A DNA stretch of 64,000 nucleotides from Orobanche coerulescens (GCA_033398695.1 CM065817.1:30700231-30764230), one strand, 5' to 3'. Counted from the stretch's first letter, positions 35,381 to 47,690 are shown. Notes: generated from the letters alone by a model not told the origin. Numbers and translations: made by a program.

Positions 35381-37139
35381 TGTAACATCCCCAGAATCCG
35401 ACCAGGAATGTTACATGCCGTAGACCCTTATCACAAGGATCTATCAGGCTAAACTCCAAAAGACTACTCAATGATTGACCGACCGGGGTCAAATTAATTA
35501 CAAAGAAGACTGACAAGGTCATTAACCAATTCAGAAACTAACGACATTCACATTACAATGACAATAATAAACTTGAACACAGAAAAGAATGACAACTCAA
35601 TTTAATAAATGAAAACTACACCCATGCAAGGGTGAATACTCGAACGACAGATAAATATCGACCAAAATGAAACAAAAGAAAAGACTCTGACTCTGGTGTG
35701 ATTAGCATCATTGTCCTCCATCTCCTTCCAAGCCAATCCTGTGACTGCTCGCGAGCAGCCAAAACCTGAGCGCATAACAGGCATCCACCCCCCAAAAACT
35801 CGGGGGTTAGCAAACTGGAATTTTGCTAGTGCAAGTACATAATATACAAGATATACGAACAATAACAACATAAAACTCAACCGCCGCGAAGCCTTAACAC
35901 AAACCACACATTCCCATAATCAACACAGAATAGCACTCGCATACACAAGGTGAAAGATAATCATATAGTCATATTCTCTTTACGAAACATAACACCAATG
36001 AAAATTTAAACGAGCCCAAGGAGTCAAAAGATCTAGTTTGAAAATCCATTTTTATAAAAGGAAAAGTATTTTAATAAGATAGTTTGAAAACATTATTATT
36101 GACTCGGGCCATCTTGGGGTTTTGAAAATTGAATGGGAATACTTTTAGAAAATAACTTCAAAAGCTCTCGGTTCCTCGACCCAACATGGGGAAAACAATT
36201 TACAAGAAACCAATACAACGTTATTCAGGATCCTCAACCCAATTTATAAGACACTATCACAAGCGAATCATTACAACATCCACGGGGTTCTCAGCCAAAT
36301 CCAAATAATATCATCACGAGATCAAATCTCAACATCCTACGCGGTCCTCGACCTAATACACAGAATAATCATCACAGTCCAATCAAAGGAACAACCTCTC
36401 ATTCGAAAAATCCTGCTCAAGACCCCTGATTAATTAACCCTTGGAGATCTCATCAAATATCCTTGGTTAATTAACCTGATACCAACATTTAAAACAAGTT
36501 GAAACAAACTTTACAGAAACACGAATCGCGGTCTATATCAAGACCAACATTTTAAAGCGAGTTGGAAGAACTTTGAATTACGAAAACCATTTGGTAACGG
36601 GGTCTTAGCTATCACTCAAATATCCATTACCAATAAGCCTGCCAGGCACCTCCCTTGCACACATGTGCACTGGCGTTCACTCCACTATGTTGGTCGCCCC
36701 TTGAACATGTCACCGCGCCGGCGATTACTCCCTCAAGATCCGCCCCTTGCACACGTATTAGGTAACACCGGTGTTCACCAATCATATGGAGCCGCTCATT
36801 GCAGCGTACACCAGGCTAGAGTACACGCCCCACCCTCAGAGGTTCCCGGATACGACGTCTCTCACAACAAGTATTCACAATGTTTCAAACATCAAGCATA
36901 CAGTCAATCGTTGCAACAATTATCAAATCAGTACACCAATTCACATAATTTATCCGTCAGTCCACGAACACGCACGTTATTAATCAAGACTAAACACAAT
37001 AAGTCTTCGGTAAAACCAACCAACACTACACATATATCCTTATATCGCAACTCAACCGAATATATATATATAACCTTACTATATTATATCTATAAGTGTA
37101 GTTCATCCATCAATCCAAGTTGAGTACGTCAACTAGTGT

Positions 37140-37271
37140 TAGCATTCATCTCTTGGCATTCACATACATAGATATATCAATATACGTATATACATACATA
37201 TATTTAACATATAAATATATAAATCTATATTTCTATATATATTTAAATATATATATATATATACATATATA
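37140..37271. repeat. AT-rich simple sequence, (TA)n-like
   Basis: ATATATA-rich low-complexity tract within G. It provided the ATATA target of H. The apparent ORF through it is an artefact of composition. Confidence 0.8.
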
Positions 37272-38199
37272 TGTTGTTGCCCAAAATATTATCCGGAGAT
37301 AGATATTGCTGGAATGAATGGACAACAAACAAAGTTGCGGGAGCACGTCCGTGGGAATGGAAATAACACAAGATTTGTCGGGTTTGTTAGGCCCGGGCTT
37401 GAATGCTCTCGCGAGATGTTATTAATATGAATACGTTTGAGTACAAATATTAATGTAAGAATGCGATTACAATGAGTGTAAAAGATCCTAGTTATCTAGC
37501 TCTTGAGCGAAGCTCTATGTGTTCTTGTTCTCGTTTCTGCCGACCGTCTTATGGGTTAAGAGGTCTCGAGAGTGAGAGAGAAAGATGTCCGAAGTGTATA
37601 GTGTTGCCAAGAGAGAAAGCCAACTTATGATCTGAGAGTCGAACCCTTTTTCCATTGCTGGAGGCTCCCTATTTATAGGATTGTTCGTAGCTGGGCGATC
37701 GCCTTTCCTGTATTATAATAAGGGGGCGATCGTCTTTTAGCATATGGGTTGGGTGCCTTAAAGTCCGCTGCTGCTGCTGGCATCCAGCTGTGCGGTCCAA
37801 TGAGAAGTCCGCACGCGTCCTGAGTCGCTGTCCGGGAGGTCCCACTTTGTACCTTTCGGTGGGTCTGTCGGTAGGTGAGCAGATGGTGACAGGCTGTGGT
37901 CAACAATCCATGTTCTGCGGCGCTTTTTCTGGATCTGCACGTGGGTCTTTGTCCTGAGCTTCGGCCTTCGCCGACTAGACAGATGCTGGCCTCGCGTGGC
38001 ATGATGCGGTCGTCTTTGGCGGGCACCAGAGTCGATCGCCGGGTGCCAAGAGACGATCGCCTTGGATGTCGATCGCTCAGCACTGGGTCCTGATCTAGGT
38101 CCTTCAATCGGCAGGTCTGCCTTTGGTCTATTTGACTCTGGTTCGGTCGCCCGTTTCTGCGCCGATCGCCTGTTGAGATGTATAAATCTCGACACAACA
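37272..38199 (-). mobile_element. H 3' LTR
   Basis: 928 bp, same length as the other LTR. TATA box TATAAAT on the minus strand (plus 37671-37677). Several GCGATCG/CGATCGC palindromes lie upstream of it, for example near 37699, 37731, 38036 and 38055. Confidence 0.9.
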
Positions 38200-38511
38200 A
38201 TTGCCCACCAGCTTGCTCTGATGGTGAAGACATGGGGTGAGGTGGTTCTTACCGGCGATCGTTGAGGATAAAGACGGGCAATCTGTTGAGCGAACTCTGG
38301 TCTCGGATTTGGGCGATCTGATCGTTTGGCGAGCTATCTTCGGTCTTGTACCTGCAATTTTCAATTTTGCCGATCCCTCGTGGAAAGCTGATTGTTTCAT
38401 CGTTGAGGAACCGTGCACAGTTGAGGAGTTCGATGGACCGACCTCCATGACCGTGTCTTATGCGCGAGCGACATTCCAACTGTAGGTTTGTCTCGTGACT
38501 CATTTTATTGT

Positions 38512-38960
38512 GAGGGTCCTCCGCTAGGCTGCGCCCGCCTCGTATTTAAACGAAGGGCGTGTGGTCTCGATCTGGAGGAGTCCTTGCACGGGGCGTCGTC
38601 GGATTAATCGACTCCACGTCCTCGGCTTGTTAGCACTTTTCTACCTCGGATCGTCATGTTAGATGGCAATCCTCGACAGTATACGTTGTGACGGGGGTAG
38701 GGATGCATCGCATTGTCCGGGTCCACCAAGGTAGATGATGAACCTTTGAGGGCGGGCGAGTGTGTCCACTGATTTGTTTGGAGGGTCCTTCGGCTACACC
38801 CGCCTCGTATTTAAACGAAGGGCGAGCGATTGCAGCCCAAAGGAACCTTGAATGGCCGAAGCAGTCGGTTCCATCGACTCCCAGGACCATGGATGCACTC
38901 TTCTACCTCGGATCGTCAAGTTAGATGGCGATCCTCGACGGTATACGTTGTGCAGGGGAG
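38512..38960. repeat. Imperfect ~265-bp internal repeat in H
   Basis: GAGGGTCCT ... CGCCTCGTATTTAAACGAAG occurs at 38512 and 38781. CTACCTCGGATCGTC ... TATACGTTGTG occurs at 38641 and 38903. This non-coding stretch lies between the gag relic and the left LTR. Confidence 0.7.
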
Positions 38961-38986
38961 GCGATCTCGTGCCTTAGTCCATCATG

Positions 38987-40339
38987 TTAGATGATGAACT
39001 GTAGTTGGCGAGCGAGTCCTCCATTTTTGGATATGTTGCTTGATTCTGGCGATTGGGTTGGAAGACTGATGATCGTCGTTCGGTCGCCGATCGCGTTGCT
39101 CATAGGTGAAAAAGTAACCTTTGCCTGGCCAAAAAGTCTGCGGCCTTGGCGCGGAAGATTGCGTAGGTCGGGGGGGATGTCCTTCGTAAGGTGCCTGAAC
39201 ACAGGCGAAAGACCATCGAATCCCCCTAGGACCGAGTAGAGGGCGATCTCGTCGCTTATGGGCTCGCCATTGAGGATTATCTCATCCACCCGGTCGATGT
39301 AGTCTACATCGGACTCGTCTTCCCCCTGCCTTATTTTCATCATGCGGTGGGGGCCTTCTGGTCGAGCGACCTTGGTGGCGAAGTACAATGTGAAGTCGTT
39401 CGCCAGTTGTTCAAAGGAACTGATGGATCGCGGTGGCAATGAGACGTACCACCGATGGGCCAGGTCACCCAGCGTTAATGGGAACATTCGGCACCTGGTC
39501 GTGTCTGATGCCCCACACCCGGTCATGTAGATTCGGAACTTGCTCTGTGAGACCCGAGATCCGACCTCCCCTCGTACAAAGGTGTGAGGAGGAGTGATCC
39601 TTGGCTGCACGGGGGCGAGCTCGATCTGGACCGCGAGCGGCTCGTTCGGCCTAGCAATCTTACTCTTGGCGCCTGCCCCAGTTTCTAGGAGCGCCTTCAT
39701 GTCATCGAGCTGGTGTTGCATAGCGGCCATTGCCGTAGCTTGGTCGTTTGTGGTTCGGCTTTCGGATCGGGCGCCGAGGTGATCGTGTACCGATCTCCTA
39801 GCTCCGCGGGAGGTGATGAGGTCGTAGCTGCCGATCTGGGTTCTTTGGCGAGGAGGAGCCAGATGGCTGGTCGGCCTTCTGGGAGTTGGATAAGCTGAAC
39901 TCCTGGTGACGGATTCGGACTCCGTCGTCTCGTGGCTGGGGCCAGACTGCCCCGGTCGCCAAGATGGGTCGTTGCCTAGGCGGCTGAAAATGGAACCGTC
40001 CCGCCTCGCGAGTGCTTCTGCTCATGAGTTGGGGCTTCCTGACGATCGCTCGTCAATTAACCCTTTGAGCTTCCGCTTGCCCATGCGGCGGATGGCCGAT
40101 GGGGTAATTGCGGGCGCGTCTAATGCTCTCCGTCGCTCCCTTAGGATGGCCATAGCCTCCTCGATCTGTTCCACAGTTTGGAACCAGTCGAGTGAAAGGC
40201 TGGGGTCGTCCAGGTGCGGGATCGAGAGTCTCGCGTCGCCGCGGCTACCCCTTGCCGTAGGCTGGGGCTCGGAATGAGCCGGAATAAGGCGTCCGGCGGA
40301 TCGGAGAGTGGCTTTCTTCGATGTGGAGGCAGACGTCAT
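38987..40339 (-). pseudogene. gag: H gag relic
   Basis: The minus-strand frame 39730-38987 (247 codons) reads as a Ty3-type capsid: an N-terminal coiled region (MQHQLDDMKALLE), then FPLTLGDLAHRWYVSLPP, SFEQLANDFTLYF and MMKIRQGEDESDVDYIDR. This is the retrotransposon gag core. Upstream, 40339-40022 (105 codons, containing WFQTVEQIEEAMAILRERRRAL) and 40025-39798 probably belong to the same gag: the first shares its frame and the second does not, so frame changes are likely. No CCHC knuckle, protease or RT follows. Whether it was ever gag-only or has lost pol cannot be told from one copy. Confidence 0.72.
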
Positions 40340-40448
40340 TATTCTGAAGGCTTTTCTCTGAAGAACAGTGAGTGTTTCTTCAGGTACATGCCCCGAAGAA
40401 CAGTGAGTGTTCTTCGAGACGGTCGGAATAAAAATGAAGGTTAAGATG

Positions 40449-40467
40449 CCCTCCTTCTAGCGCCAAT
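40449..40467 (-). other. Primer-binding site, element H
   Basis: The minus strand reads ATTGGCGCTAGAAGGAGGG directly after the 5' LTR end. The TGGCGC core is common to several non-chromoviral plant Ty3 lineages. The exact primer tRNA was not assigned. Confidence 0.65.
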
Positions 40468-41395
40468 TGTTGTTGCCCAAAATATTATCCGGAGATAGAT
40501 ATTGCTGGAATGGATGGACAACAAACAAAGTTGCGGGAGCACGTCCGTGGGAATGGAAATAACACAAGATTTGCCGGGTTTGTTAGACCCAGGCTTGAAT
40601 GCTCTCGCGAGATGTTATTAATACGAATACGTTTGAGTACAAATATTAATGTAAGAATGCGATTACAATGAGTGTAAAAGATCCTAGTTATCTAGCTCTT
40701 GAGCGAAGCTCTGTGTGTTTTTGTTCTCGTTTCTGCCGACCGTCTTATGGGTTAAGAGGTCTCGAGAGTGAGAGAGAAAGATGTCCGAAGTGTATAGCGT
40801 TGCCAAGAGAGAAAGCCTACTTATGAGCTGAGAGTCGAACCCTTTTTCCGTTGCTGGAGGCTCCCTATTTATAGGATTGGCCGTAGCTGGGCGATCGCCT
40901 TTCCTGTATTATAATAAGGGCCGATCGTCTTTTAGCACATGGGTTGGTTGCCTTAAAGTCCGCGGCTGCTGCTGGAAGCAAGCTGTGCAGTCCAATGAGA
41001 AGTCCGCACGCGTCCTGAGTCGCTGTCCGGGAGGTCCCACTTTGCACCTTTCGGCGGGTCTGTCGGTAAGTGAGCAGATGGTGACAGGCTGTGGTCAATG
41101 ATCCATATTCTGCGGCGCCTTTTCCGGATCTACACGTGGGTCTCTGTCCTGAGCTTCGGCCTTCGCCGACTAGACGGATGCTGGCCTCGCGTGGCATGAG
41201 GCGGTCGTCCTTGGCAGGCACCAGAGTCGATCGCCAGGTGCCAAGAGACGATCGCCTTGGATGTCGATCACTCGGCACTGGGTCCTGATCTGGGTCCTTC
41301 GATCGGCAGGTGTGCCTTTGGTCTATATGACTCTGGTTCGGTCGCCCGGTCTCTGCGCCGATCGCCTGTTGAGATGTATAAATCTCGACACAACA
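40468..41395 (-). mobile_element. H 5' LTR
   Basis: 928 bp. TATA box TATAAAT (minus; plus 40867-40873) in the context CCTATAAATAGGGAG. Upstream CGATCG palindromes lie near 40891, 40922, 41227, 41248 and 41358. It differs from the left LTR by scattered substitutions. Confidence 0.9.
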
Positions 41396-42058
41396 ATATA
41401 CATCCGTATAAATTCATACACTTCGACAACAATGATTTCACGTAGTTACAAATCGTATATCAAGGTACTTGCCTTGGTAATCTCTCGCGAATACTCCGAA
41501 AATACGGTTGATTGGAAAAATCCGAAACTCCAATGAAAACGACGATCGAAAAGGCTCAACACCAGATTTTCGTAGAGAATTCGTCCCTAATATCCTATCA
41601 TCAAATAAACAATAAATCACACGAGGAAAAAAATCACAAAACGACCGAATCTCCCTCTGCGGCATTTTCCGAGACACCTTGAAGGCGTCAATTGAAAACT
41701 CATATAAACGACGAATCGTACATGACAAAACCGTCGAAACATGATAAAATTGATAGAATACAACTTAATCTACAATTCTCCATCAGTAATCTAAGTTCAT
41801 ATGGTTCGAACGGACGAAATCTATCAAGATCCCCAAATTTCCCAAAGTTTCGATTTTAGGAAAAACTAACCTTGATTCGATCGATTGAAGGATGTTATGG
41901 AATGATCAATCAATGATATGAACTCAAGAACTTCATGGATTTGTTGTTCAACAACATGTGTCCTCGCTCTCAAAATCTCTGGCCGCAGAAAATAAAGATG
42001 GGAAATGAAAAATGGTTGGAACCAGGGCTGCTCGGTCAAATATATAGGCAGGCTGCCC

Positions 42059-42220
42059 TAGCGTGCGCTAGGGTGCCGGCAGCGTGCGCTAGCGGGCCGG
42101 CCATGGTCCAGTCCAGAGCCTCCTGGACCGATCCCCCGCCTGTAGCGTGTGGCCGGCCGCCGAGCAACAGGCGCGCACGTCACGGCTAGCGCGCAGGGAC
42201 CGACCGTATCGTGCGCTACC
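42059..42220 (-). promoter_or_regulatory. Palindrome array, solo LTR G
   Basis: TAGCGTGCGCTA-type units at 42059, 42080, 42143, 42187 and 42208, some eroded, with 21-bp steps where adjacent. More units follow near 42270-42330. TATATAT at about 42043-42049 lies just downstream in the minus sense. Confidence 0.65.
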
Positions 42221-42642
42221 CCTAACCCTCCGGAGTCCAGAACCTCAGGTGCCCCACTGCCCGGCCCAGGTAGCGTGCGCTACGCCTGCCGGTTAGCGCG
42301 CACAATATCCCGGCAATAGCGTACGCTATGCCGATCCCTGCCGCGCCCATCCAGCCAGCGCCCAGCTGCCGTGCCGGTTCCTCCCGCAACTGTCCGGCCA
42401 ACGCCCAGCTGCAGTGGCCTGGCGACTCGATTCCCAAAAACGCACGGAACGAACACGACGAAACGCTCGCGGACAGCAACATCGATCCGAAATGAAATAA
42501 TATACAACAAACCACCACATATGGCCATAAACACAAAATCGATTGTCGAGAAAAATAATACCAATGCTCGACAACCGAGAAATTTCCGGTCTAAAAAAAA
42601 GAAAAATTCGAATTAATTAGAATAAAATTCTCGGATATTACA

Positions 42643-44052
42643 GTGCGCGAAGTATGTGTTTCTGTAATTGCAGCCGAGGGGATTCTCGGATCGGAAGTCA
42701 AATCACCGCCGCCGTAGCCTCGAGCCCCGTGGATGGATAATCCAAGCTCGGACAAGTCGAGGGTGTGTGTGTGTGTGTTCCGACCGTGTGTGTGTTTTTT
42801 CTGCCTTTTGTGCTCCGGCAGAGATGGAGCTTAAGTGAGAGGAGGTCGGATTTTGCTGAAGAAATTTAGAAGGAGAGATAGAAGGGGGCGGGAGGAAGAG
42901 GATTTGCAGAGAGAGAGGGAGGTAAGGTCAGAGAGAGAGATGCGAGATGCAGAAGTGAGAAATGGATGAAATGTCGGTCGATCGATGTATAGGGTTTTAT
43001 ATACCATTTAGTTATTAGGTTAAATTCATTTGAGCCCTCAACTTTTAGCATTTTATTTTTTGTCAACTTTAAAACTTCAATTCAATCCTCATTTTGACCA
43101 AGACATTAAAATATCAACCTTCAATTAATATTAATAATTAATCTAAAATTATGCATATATATTTTAATTTCAGTCATTATATCGTAATATTTTATAATGA
43201 TTAAATTATTATATGTAGACTTTATCGAGGATATATGGGTTTAGGACTGTGAGTCGAGCATCTTCATTTCAAGTCAGACATCATCATTAATTCAGGTGGG
43301 AATTTTCACTATCATTTTAATTGCTTTAGTTGGACTGTGTATGTGATGTTCTATTTATGTTTAAAAATTTTACGCACGTTGTAAATCAGGCTAACCTGTT
43401 TTCGTGTAAGAGGCTATCTTAAGATATATGTTGTTGCGGGGACACCTGCGCAACCTTAATATCACATGCGTGCTCGATTCATGTTATGTGGTATTGTGTG
43501 TATGTTTAATGTTGTTACGGGGGCACCTGTGCAACCTCAATATTCGTGTATGCGTGCTCCATTCATGCTTTACGTAATATTGTGAGTATGCATTGACATT
43601 GAGGAAAAATATGATAGATTATTCATGTTATGCTTTCCATGAGATTGTATATTACTATGATCAGTGTGATTTCCACGAGCTGAAGGAAGCTCACCCCGAC
43701 CTTTATTGATTCCGCAGGTTGAACCGAGCCGGATGAACGAAGGAGCGAGCCGAGAGGGCATATGAAAAAAAAAATTATTACATGATGTTTACTTTATGTC
43801 TAATGTTTTGAAACTCACTTGGGGAAACGTTGATTTGAAAATTTTAAATTATGATTTATTTTTCCGCCGCAAAATTTTACTTCGTATCTGTGATGATATG
43901 TTACCTTATTTTAAGGTATTTAATTTTTATATCATTGTAGCAACTCGACTTTGTAGGCGAGAATTTTTATATTCTCAAGAAAATTATTTTTGTCAAAATT
44001 ACCTTTTTATTTATTTTCCCCAATATTTACCCTAGAAAGTAGAGGCGTTACA
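42643..44052 (+). mobile_element. F 5' LTR, distal part
   Basis: Continues from GTGCGCGAAG, matching 52251-52583 and 61407-62552, and ends GAGGCGTTACA at 44052. It contains (GT)n near 42765-42795 and a repeated TGTTGYGGGGRCACCTG module (43431 and 43513). Confidence 0.85.
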
Positions 44053-44055
44053 TAG

Positions 44056-44066
44056 TGGTATCAGAG
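44056..44066 (+). other. Primer-binding site, element F
   Basis: TGGTATCAGAG, 3 bp after the LTR end; complementary to initiator-Met tRNA. Confidence 0.85.
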
Positions 44067-44209
44067 AGGATTTTACCTTTCTATAGACTCGCTAAAATGT
44101 AAAAGTATCATATGCTCTCAGCTTCGCCACTTCGTCACTCCGTCTGAGGTACCAAATTTCAGTCATTATTCATGCATATGTCATTTCATTTTTACTTACA
44201 TAATTATAT

Positions 44210-44824
44210 ATGTATGTACGAATTGTTAGAATGGCCAAACCTAGGATGACGCCACGTAAGAAGGTCCCAGCCACTTTTGACTCGCGTTTTCTAGCACGCA
44301 AGGATTGGTGGGACAATCCTAGTTTACCAGAAAACGCACCACACTATGTCATTAATAGGCTGAGTAAGTGGATGCAATCTCGGAAACAAGGTTCCGTCAC
44401 GCGACACCTAGAGCACCTGATGGAGAAGTTATCCGAAGACTGGAGTTGTTGCATCTTTCGGCTTTGGAAAAAGGCCATCAAGAGATCGTTGGAAGAGCGA
44501 GAGACCGCGGATGATTTCCAGTTCGTCGCTGGACGTTTATTGGATTTGTATGCTCGAGAGGCGATTCCAGCTACAAATTGGGATGCCGACTCTACGAACG
44601 AGGAAGACTCAGAGGAGGATCCTGAAGAAGACCCAGAGGAGGATCCCGAAGAAAATCCAGAAGAAGATCCAGAAGAAGTTCTTGACGAGAGCTCAAAGAT
44701 GGATCTCGCCGAAAATATGAAGGACGTGTTGATGGCAGATATCGAGACCAAAGATGAAGTCACTTCGTGGATTGAGCCGCGACCCCCTATTCTTGTTGTA
44801 GAGATTATTAGCAGTGACGATTGA
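44210..44824 (+). CDS. Extra ORF upstream of gag in element F (unknown)
   Basis: An intact 204-codon ORF lies between the PBS and gag. The Met at 44231 (197 residues; A at -3, G at +4) has the better start context. Residues ~10-130 are basic and likely helical, with WWDNPSLPENAPHYVINRLSKW and LEHLMEKLSEDWSC. Residues ~140-165 are acidic repeats (EEDPEEDPEEDP). The C-terminus ends ILVVEIISSDD, which resembles a SUMO-interacting motif. I recognise no family. Chromoviruses normally start with gag here; extra 5' ORFs are known in Ogre-type elements. It is open although F's gag-pol has about nine lesions, but at that lesion density (~1 per 480 bp) about 3 in 10 stretches this long would stay open by chance. 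Confidence 0.6.
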   Translation: MYVRIVRMAKPRMTPRKKVPATFDSRFLARKDWWDNPSLPENAPHYVINRLSKWMQSRKQGSVTRHLEHLMEKLSEDWSCCIFRLWKKAIKRSLEERETADDFQFVAGRLLDLYAREAIPATNWDADSTNEEDSEEDPEEDPEEDPEENPEEDPEEVLDESSKMDLAENMKDVLMADIETKDEVTSWIEPRPPILVVEIISSDD

Positions 44825-44890
44825 GGAGTAGTCGTAGGCTTAACTCATGTTATTATATCTATTATTGTTGAAATTTCCAGTGGATGTTCC

Positions 44891-46379
44891 TGTTGGAAAG
44901 TGAAACGCAGCGGAAGCGAAGTTTGGAAAAGATGATAATCGCGTTTTACGCATCTACGAGCATAAGATCTATTTAGGCATGCTAATTAATTAATTACTAA
45001 GACTAATAAGCAATTTAAATATTATTTATTATTTATTAATTAAATATGATGATAATTAAAATATCCTAATCTAGATTCAAAGATCATAGGATATTACCTT
45101 TTGAAGAGTATTGATTACTTCCGTCTTGATCGCCTTGTATTTCTACCTTTAGACCTTCTAGAGTATGATCCGCCTTGAACCGGACGTTGTGTGGGCAACG
45201 AGCTACCGGATCTTTCTTGGACAACCTTTGGATCGGCCGAATTCAATCCCTCATAACTCTTGATTTTCTTTTCTTCAAGTTATTCCGATGTGTAGCAAGG
45301 ATAAAAGTGTTTTCTCAATTGTGGAATCAAAGACACAAGTCAAGATCCACAATTAAACACTTAGAAGAAAAAAAATCGAAATTCCTTGTGTATGAATTAT
45401 GATAAAATCGGCTAAACCAAGATGTCCTATATATAGGCTCTTGGACTACTACTAGGGATCTTAAGGAGGATTATGGAAGGACTCCTAATAAATTCATCTT
45501 ACCTTATTAGGACTCTTCCTAATATAATGAATCTATTAATATCAACTTAGTCCACTAAAAGGTTGATATTGCACTTCCTACCAAAATCCCAAATTACGAA
45601 ATTGGGCTCCTTATTAAATATATTATTTCCCGTGTTTAAGATATCGAATGCCCATTAATTAATTATAAGCTACTGACAGCTTTAATTAATTAATATCTTA
45701 TCCAAGAGTAGTACCACTCGAACCTTATTATTATATCGGAATTAAATCCACCTGCAGGGTTTAATATAATAATTATTATCGAGCTCCCCAAGGGGACATC
45801 ATCAACCCGCACGAGTCGAGATACGATTTCTAGTAATAATAGTAACTGTCGTATAAACAATATTATTGCCCAAGATACGAGGCTTATTGAGTCGATCATT
45901 TTGACTCTCACCTATGGTAAATCAAAGCAATAATTATTATAAATACACAATTAAATATTATATATTTAGAATTAAGAAATAATAATTATCTGAGATTTAC
46001 GTTCTTCTTACAGTCACTACAGAAGACACTATCTCACCTCGATCCAGTTTAACGTATGCAAATACGCTAATATATGCTAATAGTCAAGACCAACTATTCT
46101 CAAGCATACACTACAACCTTTTATATAATTTGTCTAATAATTATATAGGTTGTGAACTATTATATTATTTTATAAGGCACCGATAATGTGATCTTTCGTG
46201 TGACACCAACACACCACATTATCTACAATATAAAATAATTAGAAATTTCATTTGCATAACCATAACGTGAATAAATATGCAAAACATGTGATTAAACGTA
46301 ATTAATATTCTCATAGGTAGTAACAGGGAATTTAGGTAATACAAGCATAAAGTATGCTTTGCAGTATACAATCCTAACA
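44891..46379 (-). mobile_element. Copia-type solo LTR J (1489 bp, TSD GTTCC)
   Basis: Bounded by TGTTGGAAAG and ATCCTAACA, with exact flanks GTTCC at 44886-44890 and 46380-46384. On the minus strand it reads TGTTAGGAT ... CTTCCGCTGCGTTTC ... CCAACA, the usual frame of many plant copia LTRs. TATATATAGG near 45430 fits that orientation. It contains no PBS, PPT or gene, so it is a solo LTR. Confidence 0.88.
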
Positions 46380-46530
46380 GTTCCCAAACATATTATATAA
46401 TGAAAATTAGTTATATTATTGCATTTATATTTTTATGTGTTGCGACTATTATATGCGTTCTACCTATCTCCTCATTCTTTATTTCTCGCACTGCGTCAAC
46501 TAATGGGTTTTACAACTCGTTGGCAGACTC

Positions 46531-47690
46531 ATGGCTAACCGAGGAAACCGCAATGCTCCACCCACCCAAGATCAACTTTTGGCTGGATTGGCCACCTTAC
46601 TTCAAGGCGCAACCATCTTACCGCCCAATAACCATGAGCAAGTTCAAGCTCAAGTTATTAAGCGTTTCAACCAATTCAAGCCGCCCATATTTCTTGGTCG
46701 TGAGGGACCAGCATCCATAGAAGAGTGGTTGTTGAACTTAGACAGCATCTTCGACTACATGGCGTGCACCGATGCTCAGAAGGTGTCATGCGTTGTGTTC
46801 CAGCTCAAGGAAGATGCTAGGACATGGTGGATTGGGGTGTAGAGGCACAAAACCCAAGAGGAAAAGGACACATTCACTTGGGACCAGTTCAAGGAGACGG
46901 TTATGGAAAAGTACTACCCGAGGGCGTACAAAATCAAGATGCAAAAGGAGTTCCTCGCTCTGACCCGAGGTGGAATGTCGATTACCGAGTATGAGCGCAA
47001 GTTTAACCACATGTTCCGTTTCGCTCCTCACATGGTCGATACGGATGACATGAAGTCTCAAAAATTCCGGGATGGACACGTGACCGGATTCATCATCATT
47101 TGGCTGGTCATGGTCGTTTGAGCTATAATGAAGCAGTTGCAAGAGCCGATGACATTTCTGCTATTTTAGACGTGGAAAAGGAAAGGGCACCACCAGTTGC
47201 AGCAAATAACAAACGCAAGTGGCACGAGCAAGGAGGTGGTAGCAAGAAGAATGTTAAGACTGGATCTTCGGGGGTGAAACCCCAAACAGATAAACCTACA
47301 TGTACTACTTGTGGCAAGGGGCATAAAGGTGTATGTATGCTTGATCAAATGCGGTGCTATTTTTGCCGTGAGGAAGGACACATGGCCTCAGCGTGTCCGA
47401 AGATAGGAAAAGGCCTAGGCAATAATGTGCAAGGTCAAGGCTCAGGAGGCAAAGCTCGAGTATACAGCATGGTCGAGGCCGAAGAAGAGACTGAACCCCA
47501 AACCATGTCAGGTATGTTGTCAGTTGCGAATATTCCTACTTTGGTGTTGTTTGATACGGGTGCATCTCATTCATTCATCTCTAGAAATCTTTGCACTATG
47601 ATTGGTTGTAGAAATAGTAAAGCCCTTAGATCTTTGTTAGTTAGCATGCCTGCGGAGGGGGGGGGTAGTGCGTGTAGACTCGATATCTAA
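46531..47690 (+). pseudogene. gag: Element F gag
   Basis: Starts at ATG 46531 (MANRGNRNAP). The capsid core is typical of chromoviruses: IEEWLLNLDSIFDYMACTD, WDQFKETVMEKYYP, MSITEYERKFNHMFRFAP. A stop at 46840 and a frame change near 47080-47120 break it. The frame then runs through a knuckle-like CTTCGKGHKGVC and a CCHC knuckle CYFCREEGHMASAC into protease. Confidence 0.87.

Larger units (their letters stand above)
37272..41395 (-). mobile_element. Element H: gag-only (TR-GAG-like) LTR element
   Basis: Two LTRs of exactly 928 bp (37272-38199, 40468-41395) begin TGTTG and end CAACA, with perfect flanks ATATA (37267-37271, 41396-41400). The 2268-bp interior encodes only a gag relic on the minus strand. 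The PBS (TTGGCGCTAGAAGG) differs from the chromoviruses and recalls TGGCGC-type sites of non-chromoviral Ty3 lineages such as Tat or Athila. The structure fits terminal-repeat retrotransposons with a GAG domain. Confidence 0.9.
35381..42642 (-). mobile_element. Solo LTR G (C-related family), split by H
   Basis: Minus-strand LTR from TGTAACATCCCC (35381) to TCGGATATTACA (42642), about 3.1 kb without H. It is alignable with C's LTRs at both ends and keeps the shared modules: ACTTGCACTAGC, the CCCCCGAGT...GGGGG hairpin, donor GCAAGTACC at 41472 (minus) and acceptor near 35766. The flanks GTCCA/GTGCG match at only 3 of 5 bases, but the insertion point in F's LTR is clear from 52250-52256. No internal region remains. 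Confidence 0.82.

Noticed and set aside
36665..37123. 152-codon ORF on the plus strand
   Set aside because: Lies in solo LTR G, is low in complexity towards its end, has no family features and no equivalent in the C LTRs.
37673..38233. 186-codon minus-strand ORF and overlapping frames
   Set aside because: Falls within H's LTR, and the partner ORF in the other LTR (40865-41278) is shorter and altered. No domain recognised; treated as chance frames in GC-rich LTR.
44344..44763. 139-codon Ser-rich ORF opposite the F extra ORF
   Set aside because: The Ser/Gly repeats are the antisense of the acidic EEDP repeats on the plus strand; the plus frame has the better start context and position.
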